Source of the DNA: an uncultured Bacilli bacterium | Lineage (GTDB): Bacteria; Bacillota_I; Bacilli_A; RF39; UBA660 | NCBI GenBank assembly: GCA_934167935.1 | Contig: CAKPMH010000001.1 | Coordinates: 17,231-81,230, forward strand | DNA length: 64,000 bases | Reading direction: 5' to 3' | The notes under the pieces: model-generated | Database searches by the model: none | What the model saw: the letters and a program-made list of their open reading frames with translations, nothing else | Told to the model about the DNA's origin: nothing | Shown: positions 10,080-18,669 of the stretch, piece by piece | Numbering within the stretch: position 1 is the first letter of the stretch | Layout: every line of letters begins with the position of its first letter | Position numbers and translations under genes: made by a program

Positions 10080-11767
10080 TATAGCACCTCCATTTTTGAT
10101 AATTCTATAAATTCTTTATTATTAATAATTTTATCAAATGTAGTAAATGCTTCTATTTTCCCATCTTTAAGTAAAATAATTTTATCAAATTTATTTATAA
10201 ATGTTACTCTATTTGTTACCCAGATAATTGTTTTATCTTTAAATTCTTTTAATAGGTTATCTATTACTAAATTTTCTGTTTTTAAATCTAGTGATGAAGT
10301 TGAATCATCTAATATTAAAGTGTCAAAATCATTAATTATACTTCTTGTAAGTACTAATCTTTGCTTTTCCCCGCCACTTAAATTTTTTCCATTTTGTTCT
10401 ATTAAAAAGTTTAAGTTATTTTCTTTTTTTTCTATGACTTTATTAAATAATGTTATCTTACTATATTTATAAATATTTTCACTTTTATTAAATATTATAT
10501 TATTTAGAATTGTATCTTTAAAAATAGCTGGTTTTTGATTTATAATAACTATTCTATTTTTTAAATAATTTATATCATATTTATTTATATTTATATTATC
10601 AATTAATATTTGTCCTTTATTTATTTTATAGTTTTTGTGTATTAAATTAATTAATGTTGTTTTTCCACTACCACTTTCTCCAATAATTACAACTTTTTCT
10701 CCACTATTAATTTTAAAATTTATATTTTCTAAATTATATTTTTTATTATATTTAAAATATACATTTTTAAATTCTATATTTCCTTTTAAAATAGGTTTTA
10801 TTCCTCTTTGCTTTTCTTCTTCTTTTATACGCAATAGTTTTTTTATTCTCTTAATTGAAACACTGCTTTGAATAGTTAGTAAAAAAATCATTGATGTAGA
10901 CATAATTGCTTGTAATAGTAAGCTAATATATTCTATAAATGCAGTTACGTTTCCTATTAAAAAATTACCTTTTTGTATTTCTATTTTTGATAATATTAAT
11001 ATTAATATAGTTGTAATATTAATTATAAATATTACTATAGGCATCATATAAGATAATGTTAATAAGGCTTTTGTATCTATATTTTTGTATTTTGTATTTT
11101 TTTTATCAAATTTTTTTGTTTCTATATCTTCTAAATTTTCAGATTTTACTAATTTAATATTTGTAATATTTTCTCTTAATAAATCATTTATATCATCTAA
11201 TGTTTCGTTTGTTAAATTAAAGTATGGGTATGTTTTTTTTATAAATATTACGCTTATAATTACTATAAGTGGTATTATTATTAATAAAATATATGATAAT
11301 TTTTTGCTTATACTTAAACATAAAATAATACTTCCTATTAAAATTAATGGTACTTTTATTAAAAGCTTTAACACTAAAAAAATAATATTTTCTACTGATG
11401 ATATATCATTTGTTACAACTGTTATAACTTTTCCAATGTTTAAATTATCTATTTGTTTATAATCTATATTTAGTATTTTTTTTATTATTTTATATCTTAT
11501 ATTATAACCTACATTATTACTTATTTTTGATGCTAAAAAAGTACTTATTACACTTCCTATTATGCCTATAAATAATATTACTAGCATTAATATTATATTT
11601 TTTAATATATAATTAACATTACTATTTAATATACCTATATTTATGGTATTTGATAAAATAATTGGTAATAAAAGATCAGATATTATTTCAAGTAAAACAC
11701 AAAATATACATATAAAAATTAAGAATTTGTACTGCCAAAGAAATGAAATTATTTTCTTTTCTTTCAA
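10079..11767 (-). CDS. ABC exporter half-transporter, subunit 1
   Basis: About 562 aa with an N-terminal six-helix membrane domain and a C-terminal ATPase: Walker A GESGSGKTT, signature LSGGEKQ, Walker B TLILDDSTSSLD, with Asp instead of the catalytic Glu after Walker B. I prefer the TTG at 11767, which sits 8 nt after AGGAAG, over the GTG at 11776, which abuts that site. It is first in the two-gene exporter operon. A strong promoter with an inverted repeat over the -10 lies upstream, as in MarR-type regulated exporters. Confidence 0.86.
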   Translation of the reverse strand: MKEKKIISFLWQYKFLIFICIFCVLLEIISDLLLPIILSNTINIGILNSNVNYILKNIILMLVILFIGIIGSVISTFLASKISNNVGYNIRYKIIKKILNIDYKQIDNLNIGKVITVVTNDISSVENIIFLVLKLLIKVPLILIGSIILCLSISKKLSYILLIIIPLIVIISVIFIKKTYPYFNLTNETLDDINDLLRENITNIKLVKSENLEDIETKKFDKKNTKYKNIDTKALLTLSYMMPIVIFIINITTILILILSKIEIQKGNFLIGNVTAFIEYISLLLQAIMSTSMIFLLTIQSSVSIKRIKKLLRIKEEEKQRGIKPILKGNIEFKNVYFKYNKKYNLENINFKINSGEKVVIIGESGSGKTTLINLIHKNYKINKGQILIDNININKYDINYLKNRIVIINQKPAIFKDTILNNIIFNKSENIYKYSKITLFNKVIEKKENNLNFLIEQNGKNLSGGEKQRLVLTRSIINDFDTLILDDSTSSLDLKTENLVIDNLLKEFKDKTIIWVTNRVTFINKFDKIILLKDGKIEAFTTFDKIINNKEFIELSKMEVL

Positions 11768-11790
11768 TTTTAACACTTCCTTTAGGGTAC

Positions 11791-11807
11791 TACTTTATTA
11801 AATAGTA
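11791..11807. promoter_or_regulatory. Inverted repeat over the ABC exporter -10 box, candidate operator
   Basis: TACT and AGTA half-sites are separated by 9 nt in a 17-bp imperfect palindrome that covers the TACTAT -10 box. A repressor bound here would block polymerase. The regulator is not encoded nearby. Confidence 0.4.
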
Positions 11808-11830
11808 AACTATTATTTTTTTTATGTCAA
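11802..11830 (-). promoter_or_regulatory. Sigma-A type promoter of the ABC exporter operon
   Basis: TTGACA, 17-nt spacer, TACTAT on the minus strand, directly upstream of the exporter genes. Confidence 0.75.
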
Positions 11831-11847
11831 CATTTTAATTTAAAATA

Positions 11848-11878
11848 TATAAAAAATAACTGATTATAATCAGTTATT
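11848..11878 (-). terminator. Rho-independent terminator of the tyrS operon
   Basis: A perfect 24-bp palindrome (AATAACTGATTA and its complement), then a U-rich run. It includes the tyrS stop codon. Confidence 0.85.
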
Positions 11879-13100
11879 CAAATATCCCCATATAATATTT
11901 TTTCTTTCCTCTTCTAATAATTATAGCTTTTCCTTCTATAGCATTATTTTTTGAAATGATTTGATTTTCATCTTCTACTTTTTCACCATTTATTAAAATA
12001 GATCCAGCATTTATAAATTCTCTTGCTTCTCTTTTACTAGTTGCAATCTTATTATTTACAAGTAAATCTATTAATGTTACTTCTTCATTTATTTTAAAAT
12101 TTGGTACATCTTTAAATGCATCATTAATTTCACTTAAAGATAATTCATTAATATTTCCCCTAAATAATACTTCGCTTATTTTTAATGCTTTATCATATTC
12201 TTCTTTTCCATGTAAAAATGTAATTATTTCTTCTGCAAGTTTTTTTTGTGCGATTCTAAGTTCTGGTTTTTTAAAGTGTTCAATTTCTATTTTTTCTATT
12301 TCCTCTTTTGTTAAGAATGTAAATACTTTTAAATAATCTATTATTTTCTCATCTTCAGCATTTATTAAAAATTGATATAATTCATAACTAGATGTTTTAT
12401 TTTTATCAAGCCATAAAGCATTACCTTCTGATTTTCCAAATTTTTTACCTGATTTATCTGTTACAAGTGGCATGGTAAAGGCATATACTTCTTTACCCGT
12501 TTTTTTTCTAATTAAATCTACACCTGCTGTAATATTTCCCCATTGATCTGATCCTGCAACTTGTAATGTACAATTTTTTTCTTGATTTAAATGCAAGAAA
12601 TCTAATGCTTGCATTATCATATATGAAAATTCTGTATATGTAATTCCTGTTTCTAATCTTCTTCTAATTATATCTTTATCTAACATATAATTAATATTAA
12701 AATATTTACCATAATCTCTTAAAAAATCTATGAAATTAATATTTTTTGACCAATCATAATTGTTTACAACTTCAAATCCAAATAATTCTACAGCTTGTTT
12801 TGTTAAACATTCAATATTATGTTCAATTTCTTCTACCGATTTCATTTCTCTTTCTGTTGTTGGTCTAGGATCTCCTATACGTCCTGTTGCTCCACCAATT
12901 AATAAAATAGGTTTATGACCTGCATTTGCTAATCTTTTTGATATTAAAAAACTTGATAAGTGTCCTAAGTGCATTGAATCTGCTGTTGGATCTGTTCCAA
13001 TATAAAATGTTAATTTTTCATTATTTAGTTTTTCTTCTAATTCAGGGCTTGTTACATCTTTAATAAGTCCTCTCCATTTTAATTCTTCATATAATGTCAT
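11874..13100 (-). CDS. tyrS: Tyrosyl-tRNA synthetase
   Basis: 408 aa. The class I HIGH motif appears as HLGH at 44-47 and the KMSKS loop as KFGKS near 233. A C-terminal S4 RNA-binding domain spans about 345-405. It charges tRNA-Tyr. The start overlaps the deoC stop by one base, and the operon is preceded by a T-box leader, which fits regulation by uncharged tRNA-Tyr. Confidence 0.96.
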   Translation of the reverse strand: MTLYEELKWRGLIKDVTSPELEEKLNNEKLTFYIGTDPTADSMHLGHLSSFLISKRLANAGHKPILLIGGATGRIGDPRPTTEREMKSVEEIEHNIECLTKQAVELFGFEVVNNYDWSKNINFIDFLRDYGKYFNINYMLDKDIIRRRLETGITYTEFSYMIMQALDFLHLNQEKNCTLQVAGSDQWGNITAGVDLIRKKTGKEVYAFTMPLVTDKSGKKFGKSEGNALWLDKNKTSSYELYQFLINAEDEKIIDYLKVFTFLTKEEIEKIEIEHFKKPELRIAQKKLAEEIITFLHGKEEYDKALKISEVLFRGNINELSLSEINDAFKDVPNFKINEEVTLIDLLVNNKIATSKREAREFINAGSILINGEKVEDENQIISKNNAIEGKAIIIRRGKKKYYMGIFE

Positions 13101-13747
13101 TATTTTTCTCCTTTCATTATCTCTACACCGCTACTTGTACCTAATCTTGTAGCTCCATTATTAATCATAACTTCAGCATCTTTTAAATTTTTTATTCCTC
13201 CACTTGCTTTTATTTCAAGTAAATCATTTTTATATTTATTAATTATCTTTAGATCTTCTACACTTGCTCCTCTTGGACCAAAACCAGTTGATGTTTTAAT
13301 AAAATTTACAAATGTTTCATTACATATTTCAGTCATTTTTTTGATTTCTTTTTCACTTAAATAACAAGTTTCAATTATAACTTTTAAAATATGTCCATCT
13401 ATAGAATCTCTTATTTCTTCTATTTCATCTTTTATATAATCAAAATCTTCATTTTTAAGTGCTTCTAAGTTTATTACCATATCAATTTCATCTGCACCAT
13501 TTTCTATAGCGTTAATTGCTTCAAATGCTTTTACCTCTTTTGTATTATATCCATTTGGAAAACCTATTACAGTACATACTGATATAGTTGAATCTTTAAG
13601 TAGATTTTTTGCTAAATTTACGTAATATGGTGATACGCATACTGAAGCAAAATGATATTTTATTGCCTCCTCACATAATTTTTCTATATCACTTTTTGTT
13701 GCGATTACTTTTAAATTTGTATGATCTATATATTTATTTAATTCCAT
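13100..13747 (-). CDS. deoC: Deoxyribose-phosphate aldolase DeoC
   Basis: 215 aa. The Schiff-base Lys is K151 in FIKTSTGFG; the catalytic Asp of EIDMVIN (about 89) and Lys of LKVIIET (122) are also present. The enzyme cleaves deoxyribose 5-phosphate to glyceraldehyde 3-phosphate and acetaldehyde. It sits between a HAD phosphatase and tyrS, an unusual location for a nucleoside catabolism gene and apparently under the same T-box. Confidence 0.94.
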   Translation of the reverse strand: MELNKYIDHTNLKVIATKSDIEKLCEEAIKYHFASVCVSPYYVNLAKNLLKDSTISVCTVIGFPNGYNTKEVKAFEAINAIENGADEIDMVINLEALKNEDFDYIKDEIEEIRDSIDGHILKVIIETCYLSEKEIKKMTEICNETFVNFIKTSTGFGPRGASVEDLKIINKYKNDLLEIKASGGIKNLKDAEVMINNGATRLGTSSGVEIMKGEK

Positions 13748-13758
13748 TTTATTTCCTC

Positions 13759-14397
13759 CTATAATATATTTTTTAATTCTTCTATTTTTTTTATATTTTT
13801 TAAATTCCCGTTATATTTATTTTTATAATCACATAATATTGCATTCATCCCAAGATTAATTGCTCCTTTTATATCTTTATCAATTGAATCACCAACCATA
13901 ACACAATCTTTTATATTATTTGGATAAATTGCCTTTAAATAAGATTCTTTATTAGGTTTATTAAGTATATTATCTGTTCCTATAACTTCTTTAAAATATT
14001 TTAATAATCCACAATTTTTTAATCTTCCTACTTGTGATTCTGTAAACCAATTTGTTAGTACAACTAATTCATATTTACTACTTAGATATTCTAATGTATC
14101 TACTAAATTTTTATCGATTTTTTTAGGGTAGCATTCTTTTAAGTAATAAATCCATGTATCAATAAAGTTATTTGGTAATTTTATTTTAGAATATTCTTCA
14201 AACATATTTTTCATGTCTGTTTTATCAAAAGTATTATATTCTTTTTCATAATTATCTACAGCTTCCTTTATTTTAGTTATTGCCTCCTCACTATAATCAA
14301 TATTTAAATGTTCAAATGTTTTATTTAAACTTTTATAATATGTATCATTCCACATTATAATTGTATTATCTAAATCAAATATAATTTTCTTTATCAT
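13759..14397 (-). CDS. HAD-superfamily hydrolase
   Basis: 212 aa. Motif I FDLDNT has its two Asp at 8 and 10, motif II VVLTNW lies near 115, the Lys of NKPNKESY near 150 and motif IV VMVGDSIDKDIKGA near 168. It has a helical cap inserted after motif I, as in YjjG/phosphoglycolate phosphatase-like enzymes. The substrate is not predictable. First gene behind the T-box; start preceded by AAAGGAGAAATT. Confidence 0.85.
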   Translation of the reverse strand: MIKKIIFDLDNTIIMWNDTYYKSLNKTFEHLNIDYSEEAITKIKEAVDNYEKEYNTFDKTDMKNMFEEYSKIKLPNNFIDTWIYYLKECYPKKIDKNLVDTLEYLSSKYELVVLTNWFTESQVGRLKNCGLLKYFKEVIGTDNILNKPNKESYLKAIYPNNIKDCVMVGDSIDKDIKGAINLGMNAILCDYKNKYNGNLKNIKKIEELKNIL

Positions 14398-14407
14398 AAT
14401 TTCTCCT

Positions 14408-14590
14408 TTAAATATAAAAAAGCCATTATTATAAGGACGAATATTCGCGGTACCACCTTATTTCATAATGACTTATGCTCTTTTATTTATAACGTAATTA
14501 CACGATTTAATTCAAAATATGTATTTCATTATTTTATCTTGGTTAATTTTCATCTTCCATTAACTTTCTAATTACTAATAAAATAACTAC
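14408..14590 (-). ncRNA. T-box riboswitch leader, probably tRNA-Tyr responsive
   Basis: The minus strand carries the T-box core AAGGTGGTACCGCG (complement of 14447-14460). It is followed by a terminator whose arms (AAGTCATTAT... and ...ATAATGGCTT) flank it and end in a T-run. Upstream, TTATTTAT/ATAAATAA and GTAATT/AATTAC can pair to make the long Stem I base. A TAC triplet at complement 14521-14523, after GAA, is a candidate Tyr specifier; I am not sure of it. The downstream tyrS supports Tyr. The leader starts within about 10 nt of the rbfA stop codon. Confidence 0.88.
14416..14474 (-). terminator. T-box controlled terminator
   Basis: Intrinsic terminator of the T-box leader. The 5' arm overlaps the antiterminator region, and the 3' arm AATAATGGCTT runs into TTTTTT just before the HAD gene. 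Confidence 0.8.
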
Positions 14591-14593
14591 TTA

Positions 14594-14950
14594 TTATTTA
14601 TCACTATTAATTTCTTCTTCATGAATTTTTTCTATTATATTTTCTATTTTTTTACCATATTCTATAGATTCATCATATATAAATTCAAGTTCTGGTATAT
14701 ATCTTATTTCTACTCTATCCATAAGTTCTCTTCTTATAAAACCTGAAGCATTTTTCAAAGCTTTTTGTGTTGATTCTTTTTTTGATTCATCAAGTACAGT
14801 ATAGTATACTTTTGCATAACTTAGATCATTTGTTACATGACAGTCTGTTATTGTAACAAATTTAATATCTTGATCTTTTACTTCATTAGCAAGTATATAA
14901 CTTATTTCTTTTACAAGATTACTTGCGATTCTATCTATTTTAATACTCAT
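14594..14950 (-). CDS. rbfA: Ribosome-binding factor A
   Basis: 118 aa from the ATG at 14950, which is placed after AGGTGATATTT; the in-frame GTG at 14959 lies inside that site and is rejected. A type II KH-like fold is indicated by SYAKVYYTVL, NASGFIRRELMDRVEIRYIPELEF and the final YGKKIENIIEKI. RbfA matures the 30S subunit. In most Firmicutes it lies directly after infB; here it is separated from the nusA-infB operon by about 4 kb and has its own promoter. Confidence 0.94.
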   Translation of the reverse strand: MSIKIDRIASNLVKEISYILANEVKDQDIKFVTITDCHVTNDLSYAKVYYTVLDESKKESTQKALKNASGFIRRELMDRVEIRYIPELEFIYDESIEYGKKIENIIEKIHEEEINSDK

Positions 14951-14967
14951 AAATATCACCTATATTA

Positions 14968-14996
14968 ATTATATAATAAATAGTTATTTTTTACAA
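14968..14996 (-). promoter_or_regulatory. rbfA promoter
   Basis: TTGTAA, 17-nt spacer, TATAAT on the minus strand. The -10 is only about 8 nt upstream of the AGGTGAT ribosome site. Confidence 0.7.
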
Positions 14997-15005
14997 TATA
15001 AGAAT

Positions 15006-16949
15006 TTATTTTATATTTATTTCACTTAAAGGTTTACTCATGTCCAATAGTTCTTTTGGAATATCACTATCTATATTATTTCTTTTTTTATTAAATATTT
15101 GATCTAGTTTTTCTTTTATGTCATTTTTACTAAATGGCTTAGCTAAATAATCTATAAATCCTTCAAGAATATATTTTTCTTTAGCTCCTGCTACTGCATC
15201 TGCTGTTAGCGCTATTACTGGTATATTAAATTCTTTATTTTCCTTTAATTTTATTAGTGCAGATTCACCACTCATATTTGGCATCATTATATCCATTAGT
15301 ATTAAATCATAATTATTTTCTTTTACTTTATTTATACATTCTATGCCATCATATGCTTCATCAATAATTAAATTAAAATCTTGTAGTGCTTTTTTAGCTA
15401 CTTTTATATTTAATTTATTATCATCTACTATTAATATTTTTTTACCTTCATATGTTACTTGGTTATTATTATAAATTCTAGATGCAGTATCTGATAATTC
15501 TTTTTCTGTCATAGGTTTAATTAATTTATTAATTTTTTGTGGTATTTGAACCATAAAGATTGAGCCTTGTCCATATTGAGATTGAACATTTATTTTTCCA
15601 CCCATCATTTCGACTAATGATTTTGTTATTGCAAGACCTAACCCAGTTCCTTCTGTTGTTGTATTTCTTTCAACATCTAATCTATCAAATTTAGTAAATA
15701 GTCTATTAATATGATCTGCTTTAATTCCTTTTCCTGTATCTTGACATGTAATTATAATATTAGAAATATTTTTATTTGTATCATTAATACATTTAATATT
15801 TAGATTTATTTGTCCTTGTTCTGTATATTTAATTGCATTTGTAAGTAAATTATTAACTATTTCTTTTACTTTTGATTTATCACCAATTACTTCATATGGA
15901 ATATCTGGTGCTATATTTAAGTTAAAAACTATATTTTTTTCTCCAATACGTGTTTGGGTTACTTTACACATGTTAGTTATTTCTTCTTTAAAATTATATA
16001 TTCCATCAATAATTTCCATTTTGTTAGCTTCAATTTTATTTATATCTAATATATTCCCTACTATTTCTAAAAGTGTTTGACTAGCATTTCTTATATCCTC
16101 AGTATCTTCTATTACTTCTTTTGGGACTTGGTTTTCATAGGTTGCGATATCTTCTGATAATCCCACTATAGCATTTAATGGTGTTCTAATTTCATGTGAC
16201 ATACTTGATAAGAAATCTGATTTTGCTCTATTTGCTTTTTCTGCTTGATTTTTAGCTAAAGTTACTTGATTTAACATTTTCATGTCAGGATTTTCTATAG
16301 TAAATACCATAATTAAATTTACATATGCCAAAACAGCAGAAATAATTACAATTGTTTTATCAACTTGATTTAAAGAAAAAACTAAAAAGAAAAACAATAT
16401 TAAAACATATAATGGAGTTAATTTTTTAGTGATTGCCTTTTTTAAGTTAATAATTAAGCAAATAATAATTGATAAGAAGTAAAAACCACATCCAATTATA
16501 GTACTAGTAAGTGCACTTCCATCACTATACATAGCATTACTATCTATATGGACATCAACCTTTGCAAATAGCAATATTGTTATTAATATTAAATCCATTA
16601 TAGTTGTTAAACCAAAAAACAAATTATATAATTTAACTTTTTGTCCTTGACTTTCTTTTGAAGTTACATAATATACATATAGAAATAAATTACTAGAATA
16701 TAAAATATACATTGCATAGTCTAACTTATTTAGTAATTCCATTAATTTTATATTATTATTATTATTAAAAATAGCTAGATAAATAATTGTGACCATCAAG
16801 ACACTATCAATTAAACTATAAATTAGTAACCTAGAAAAGATTGCTGTTTCTTTATTTTTTGCCCTACTCTTAAAAAAGAATACAAAATTGCATAAAATAG
16901 CTATAAATAACCCACATACCGGTATATAAAGATTATAAATTCCATTCAT
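15006..16949 (-). CDS. Hybrid sensor histidine kinase with receiver domain
   Basis: 647 aa. Seven hydrophobic helices fill residues 5-220, with no extracellular sensor domain of note. HisKA follows with the phospho-acceptor H252 in SMSHEIRTPLNA. The HATPase domain shows the N box (NNLLTNAIKYTEQG), DTGKGIK and GTGLGLAITKSLVEMMGG. The C-terminal receiver domain has VDDNKLN and the phospho-Asp in LILMDIMMP (near 550), with the Lys in LAKPF. No separate response regulator or output gene is adjacent, so the phosphorelay target is unknown. A -10 TATAAT lies just upstream. Confidence 0.93.
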   Translation of the reverse strand: MNGIYNLYIPVCGLFIAILCNFVFFFKSRAKNKETAIFSRLLIYSLIDSVLMVTIIYLAIFNNNNNIKLMELLNKLDYAMYILYSSNLFLYVYYVTSKESQGQKVKLYNLFFGLTTIMDLILITILLFAKVDVHIDSNAMYSDGSALTSTIIGCGFYFLSIIICLIINLKKAITKKLTPLYVLILFFFLVFSLNQVDKTIVIISAVLAYVNLIMVFTIENPDMKMLNQVTLAKNQAEKANRAKSDFLSSMSHEIRTPLNAIVGLSEDIATYENQVPKEVIEDTEDIRNASQTLLEIVGNILDINKIEANKMEIIDGIYNFKEEITNMCKVTQTRIGEKNIVFNLNIAPDIPYEVIGDKSKVKEIVNNLLTNAIKYTEQGQINLNIKCINDTNKNISNIIITCQDTGKGIKADHINRLFTKFDRLDVERNTTTEGTGLGLAITKSLVEMMGGKINVQSQYGQGSIFMVQIPQKINKLIKPMTEKELSDTASRIYNNNQVTYEGKKILIVDDNKLNIKVAKKALQDFNLIIDEAYDGIECINKVKENNYDLILMDIMMPNMSGESALIKLKENKEFNIPVIALTADAVAGAKEKYILEGFIDYLAKPFSKNDIKEKLDQIFNKKRNNIDSDIPKELLDMSKPLSEINIK

Positions 16950-16983
16950 AAATTATTAACCTCCTACTGTAATGATTATATCA

Positions 16984-17035
16984 TAAAAATAAAAAGTTAA
17001 GAAATTTATTTATATAATATTTTTCTTAACTTTTT
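16984..17035 (-). terminator. Rho-independent terminator after the acyltransferase gene
   Basis: Stem AAAAAGTTAAG/CTTAACTTTTT with a 23-nt loop that contains the stop codon, then a T-rich tract on the minus strand. Confidence 0.65.
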
Positions 17036-17962
17036 ATTTTTTTCTGTAATACCTGGTTTTAATATACCATCATCATCAATTGTATATTCATTTTCTTTTT
17101 TCTCATTACCTAAAAATAATAAAAATTCTTGTTCTTTTTTTGAATCATAAGTAAATCCTAATGCTTTAAATTTTTTTGCATATGTATGATTAATATATAT
17201 TTCCGGATCTATTTCATTAATACTTTTTTTATTAATATTAAAATCATTCCAAATTTGTTTTCTTGTGACAACCATACTATCTTTAACTTTATTTGTATTA
17301 TCAATTAAACTTTCATTATAATTAAATACTATTGGTTTACCAAATCTTATAACACATTTTTTAAATAATTCACTATCTTTAATAAACAGCCCATCATTTT
17401 CAACATATTCAAAAATTGTAGGTATTATTGGAACTTGAGTAATCGCAGAAATTTTTGATGAACCACATTTTATATTATGCATAGGAAGTATAGGATGCAA
17501 ATTCCATGTACCTTCACCAAAAATAACACCATCTTTACCTGACAATATTTTCTTAGATAATGACACTATAGAATTATATCTATCCTCTCTATTTCTTCTA
17601 TCTAATAATGTTGCATTTGAGACATTGAATATTTCAACTGTAATTGGATTTAAACAATCTGTTGCTACCATTACACTGCCTTTTCTATCTAGAAGTGATA
17701 ATACTTCATATGCATTAAAAATGTCATGTGAATTACTATGATTAACAACAAATAATACATTGGAATCTTTTGGAATATTTTCATCTCCTTGAATTTCAAC
17801 TTTATATTTTCTTAAAAATGGATAAATACTTTTTATTATATTCTGACCAATTTGTACTTGATTATCTTTTTTCATAAGACATTCTTCTCTTATTTTTTTA
17901 TAATATTCCTTTTTTTCTAAAATAGACAATTTTTCTAAACTAATATTATCTAATATTTGCAT
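17006..17962 (-). CDS. PlsC-family acyltransferase
   Basis: 318 aa. The catalytic HX4D motif is NHSNSHD (H75, D80), and the phosphate-binding FGEGTWNLHP near residue 150 corresponds to the PEGTRS block. Residues 220-318 form a Lys-rich C-terminal extension without membrane spans. Such enzymes transfer acyl groups to lysophosphatidate or related lipids; the acceptor here is not certain. The initial 40 residues are charged and helical rather than a membrane anchor. Monocistronic, with a clear promoter upstream and a terminator downstream. Confidence 0.83.
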   Translation of the reverse strand: MQILDNISLEKLSILEKKEYYKKIREECLMKKDNQVQIGQNIIKSIYPFLRKYKVEIQGDENIPKDSNVLFVVNHSNSHDIFNAYEVLSLLDRKGSVMVATDCLNPITVEIFNVSNATLLDRRNREDRYNSIVSLSKKILSGKDGVIFGEGTWNLHPILPMHNIKCGSSKISAITQVPIIPTIFEYVENDGLFIKDSELFKKCVIRFGKPIVFNYNESLIDNTNKVKDSMVVTRKQIWNDFNINKKSINEIDPEIYINHTYAKKFKALGFTYDSKKEQEFLLFLGNEKKENEYTIDDDGILKPGITEKNKKLRKILYK

Positions 17963-18009
17963 AAATATTCCCCCAGTATCTAAAATCCAACTTCCCTTAA
18001 TTGCTTGTT

Positions 18010-18038
18010 ATCCTACCATAAAAATTAACCAATGTCAA
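18010..18038 (-). promoter_or_regulatory. Promoter of the acyltransferase gene
   Basis: TTGACA, 17-nt spacer, TAGGAT on the minus strand, 48 nt upstream of the start codon. Confidence 0.65.
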
Positions 18039-18117
18039 ATTTTTATACTATATTTTTTCATTATTAGTCAAATATTTTATTTTTTTAATAATCGTAATTT
18101 TCAATAAGTGGTTATGT

Positions 18118-18615
18118 ATGGAAATAGTAGATATATATGATAAAAAAAAAGGAAAAGCAGTTGAAAGGAACACTAAACCTGAATTAGGAGAATATCATTT
18201 ATCAATACATATTTGGATTACAAATAGTAAAGGGGAATTATCAATTCAAAGAAGATTGACTAACAAAAAAATGTTCCCAAATATGTGGAATGAAACAGGA
18301 AGAGCTGCTTCTACAGGTGAAAAAAGTGAAATGACTTGTGCTAGAGAATTTGAGGAAGAATTAGGTGTTAAACCAAATATGGACAATACTGAATTAATAA
18401 GTAGTATTAAAAGGAAATATGATTATGTTGATGTTTGGCATATAGAACAAGGCATTGATTTAAAAGACATAAAAATGCAAGAAGATGAAGCTAGTGAAGT
18501 AAAGTATGTTACAATCGATGAATTGAAAAAAATTATTAAAGATAAAGATTTTGTTCTGACTATTGGTCCTAGTTTAAATATATTTTTAACATATATGGAT
18601 ATGATAAGAGAATAA
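18118..18615 (+). CDS. Nudix hydrolase, IPP-isomerase-like subgroup
   Basis: 165 aa. A Nudix-box helix is present with the catalytic run REFEEELGV and the upstream Glu at the correct spacing. The first Gly of the box is replaced: the sequence reads TGRAASTGE where the family has TGG plus five residues then GE, so one residue seems missing. The N-terminal layout (IYD, HLSIHIWITN, QRRLTNKKMFPNMWN) resembles the Idi-like hydrolases that act on nucleotide diphosphate derivatives. Weak ribosome site (AAGTGG). Stands alone on the plus strand. Substrate unknown. Confidence 0.82.
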   Translation: MEIVDIYDKKKGKAVERNTKPELGEYHLSIHIWITNSKGELSIQRRLTNKKMFPNMWNETGRAASTGEKSEMTCAREFEEELGVKPNMDNTELISSIKRKYDYVDVWHIEQGIDLKDIKMQEDEASEVKYVTIDELKKIIKDKDFVLTIGPSLNIFLTYMDMIRE

Positions 18616-18638
18616 ATGTACTTTAATTCTTTTTATTA

Positions 18639-18669
18639 CTAAAAAATAGAAAGAATTATCTTTCTATTT
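18639..18669 (-). terminator. Terminator of the nusA-infB operon
   Basis: Stem AAATAGAAAG/CTTTCTATTT with a 6-nt loop, overlapping the infB stop codon, followed on the minus strand by a T-run. Confidence 0.8.
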
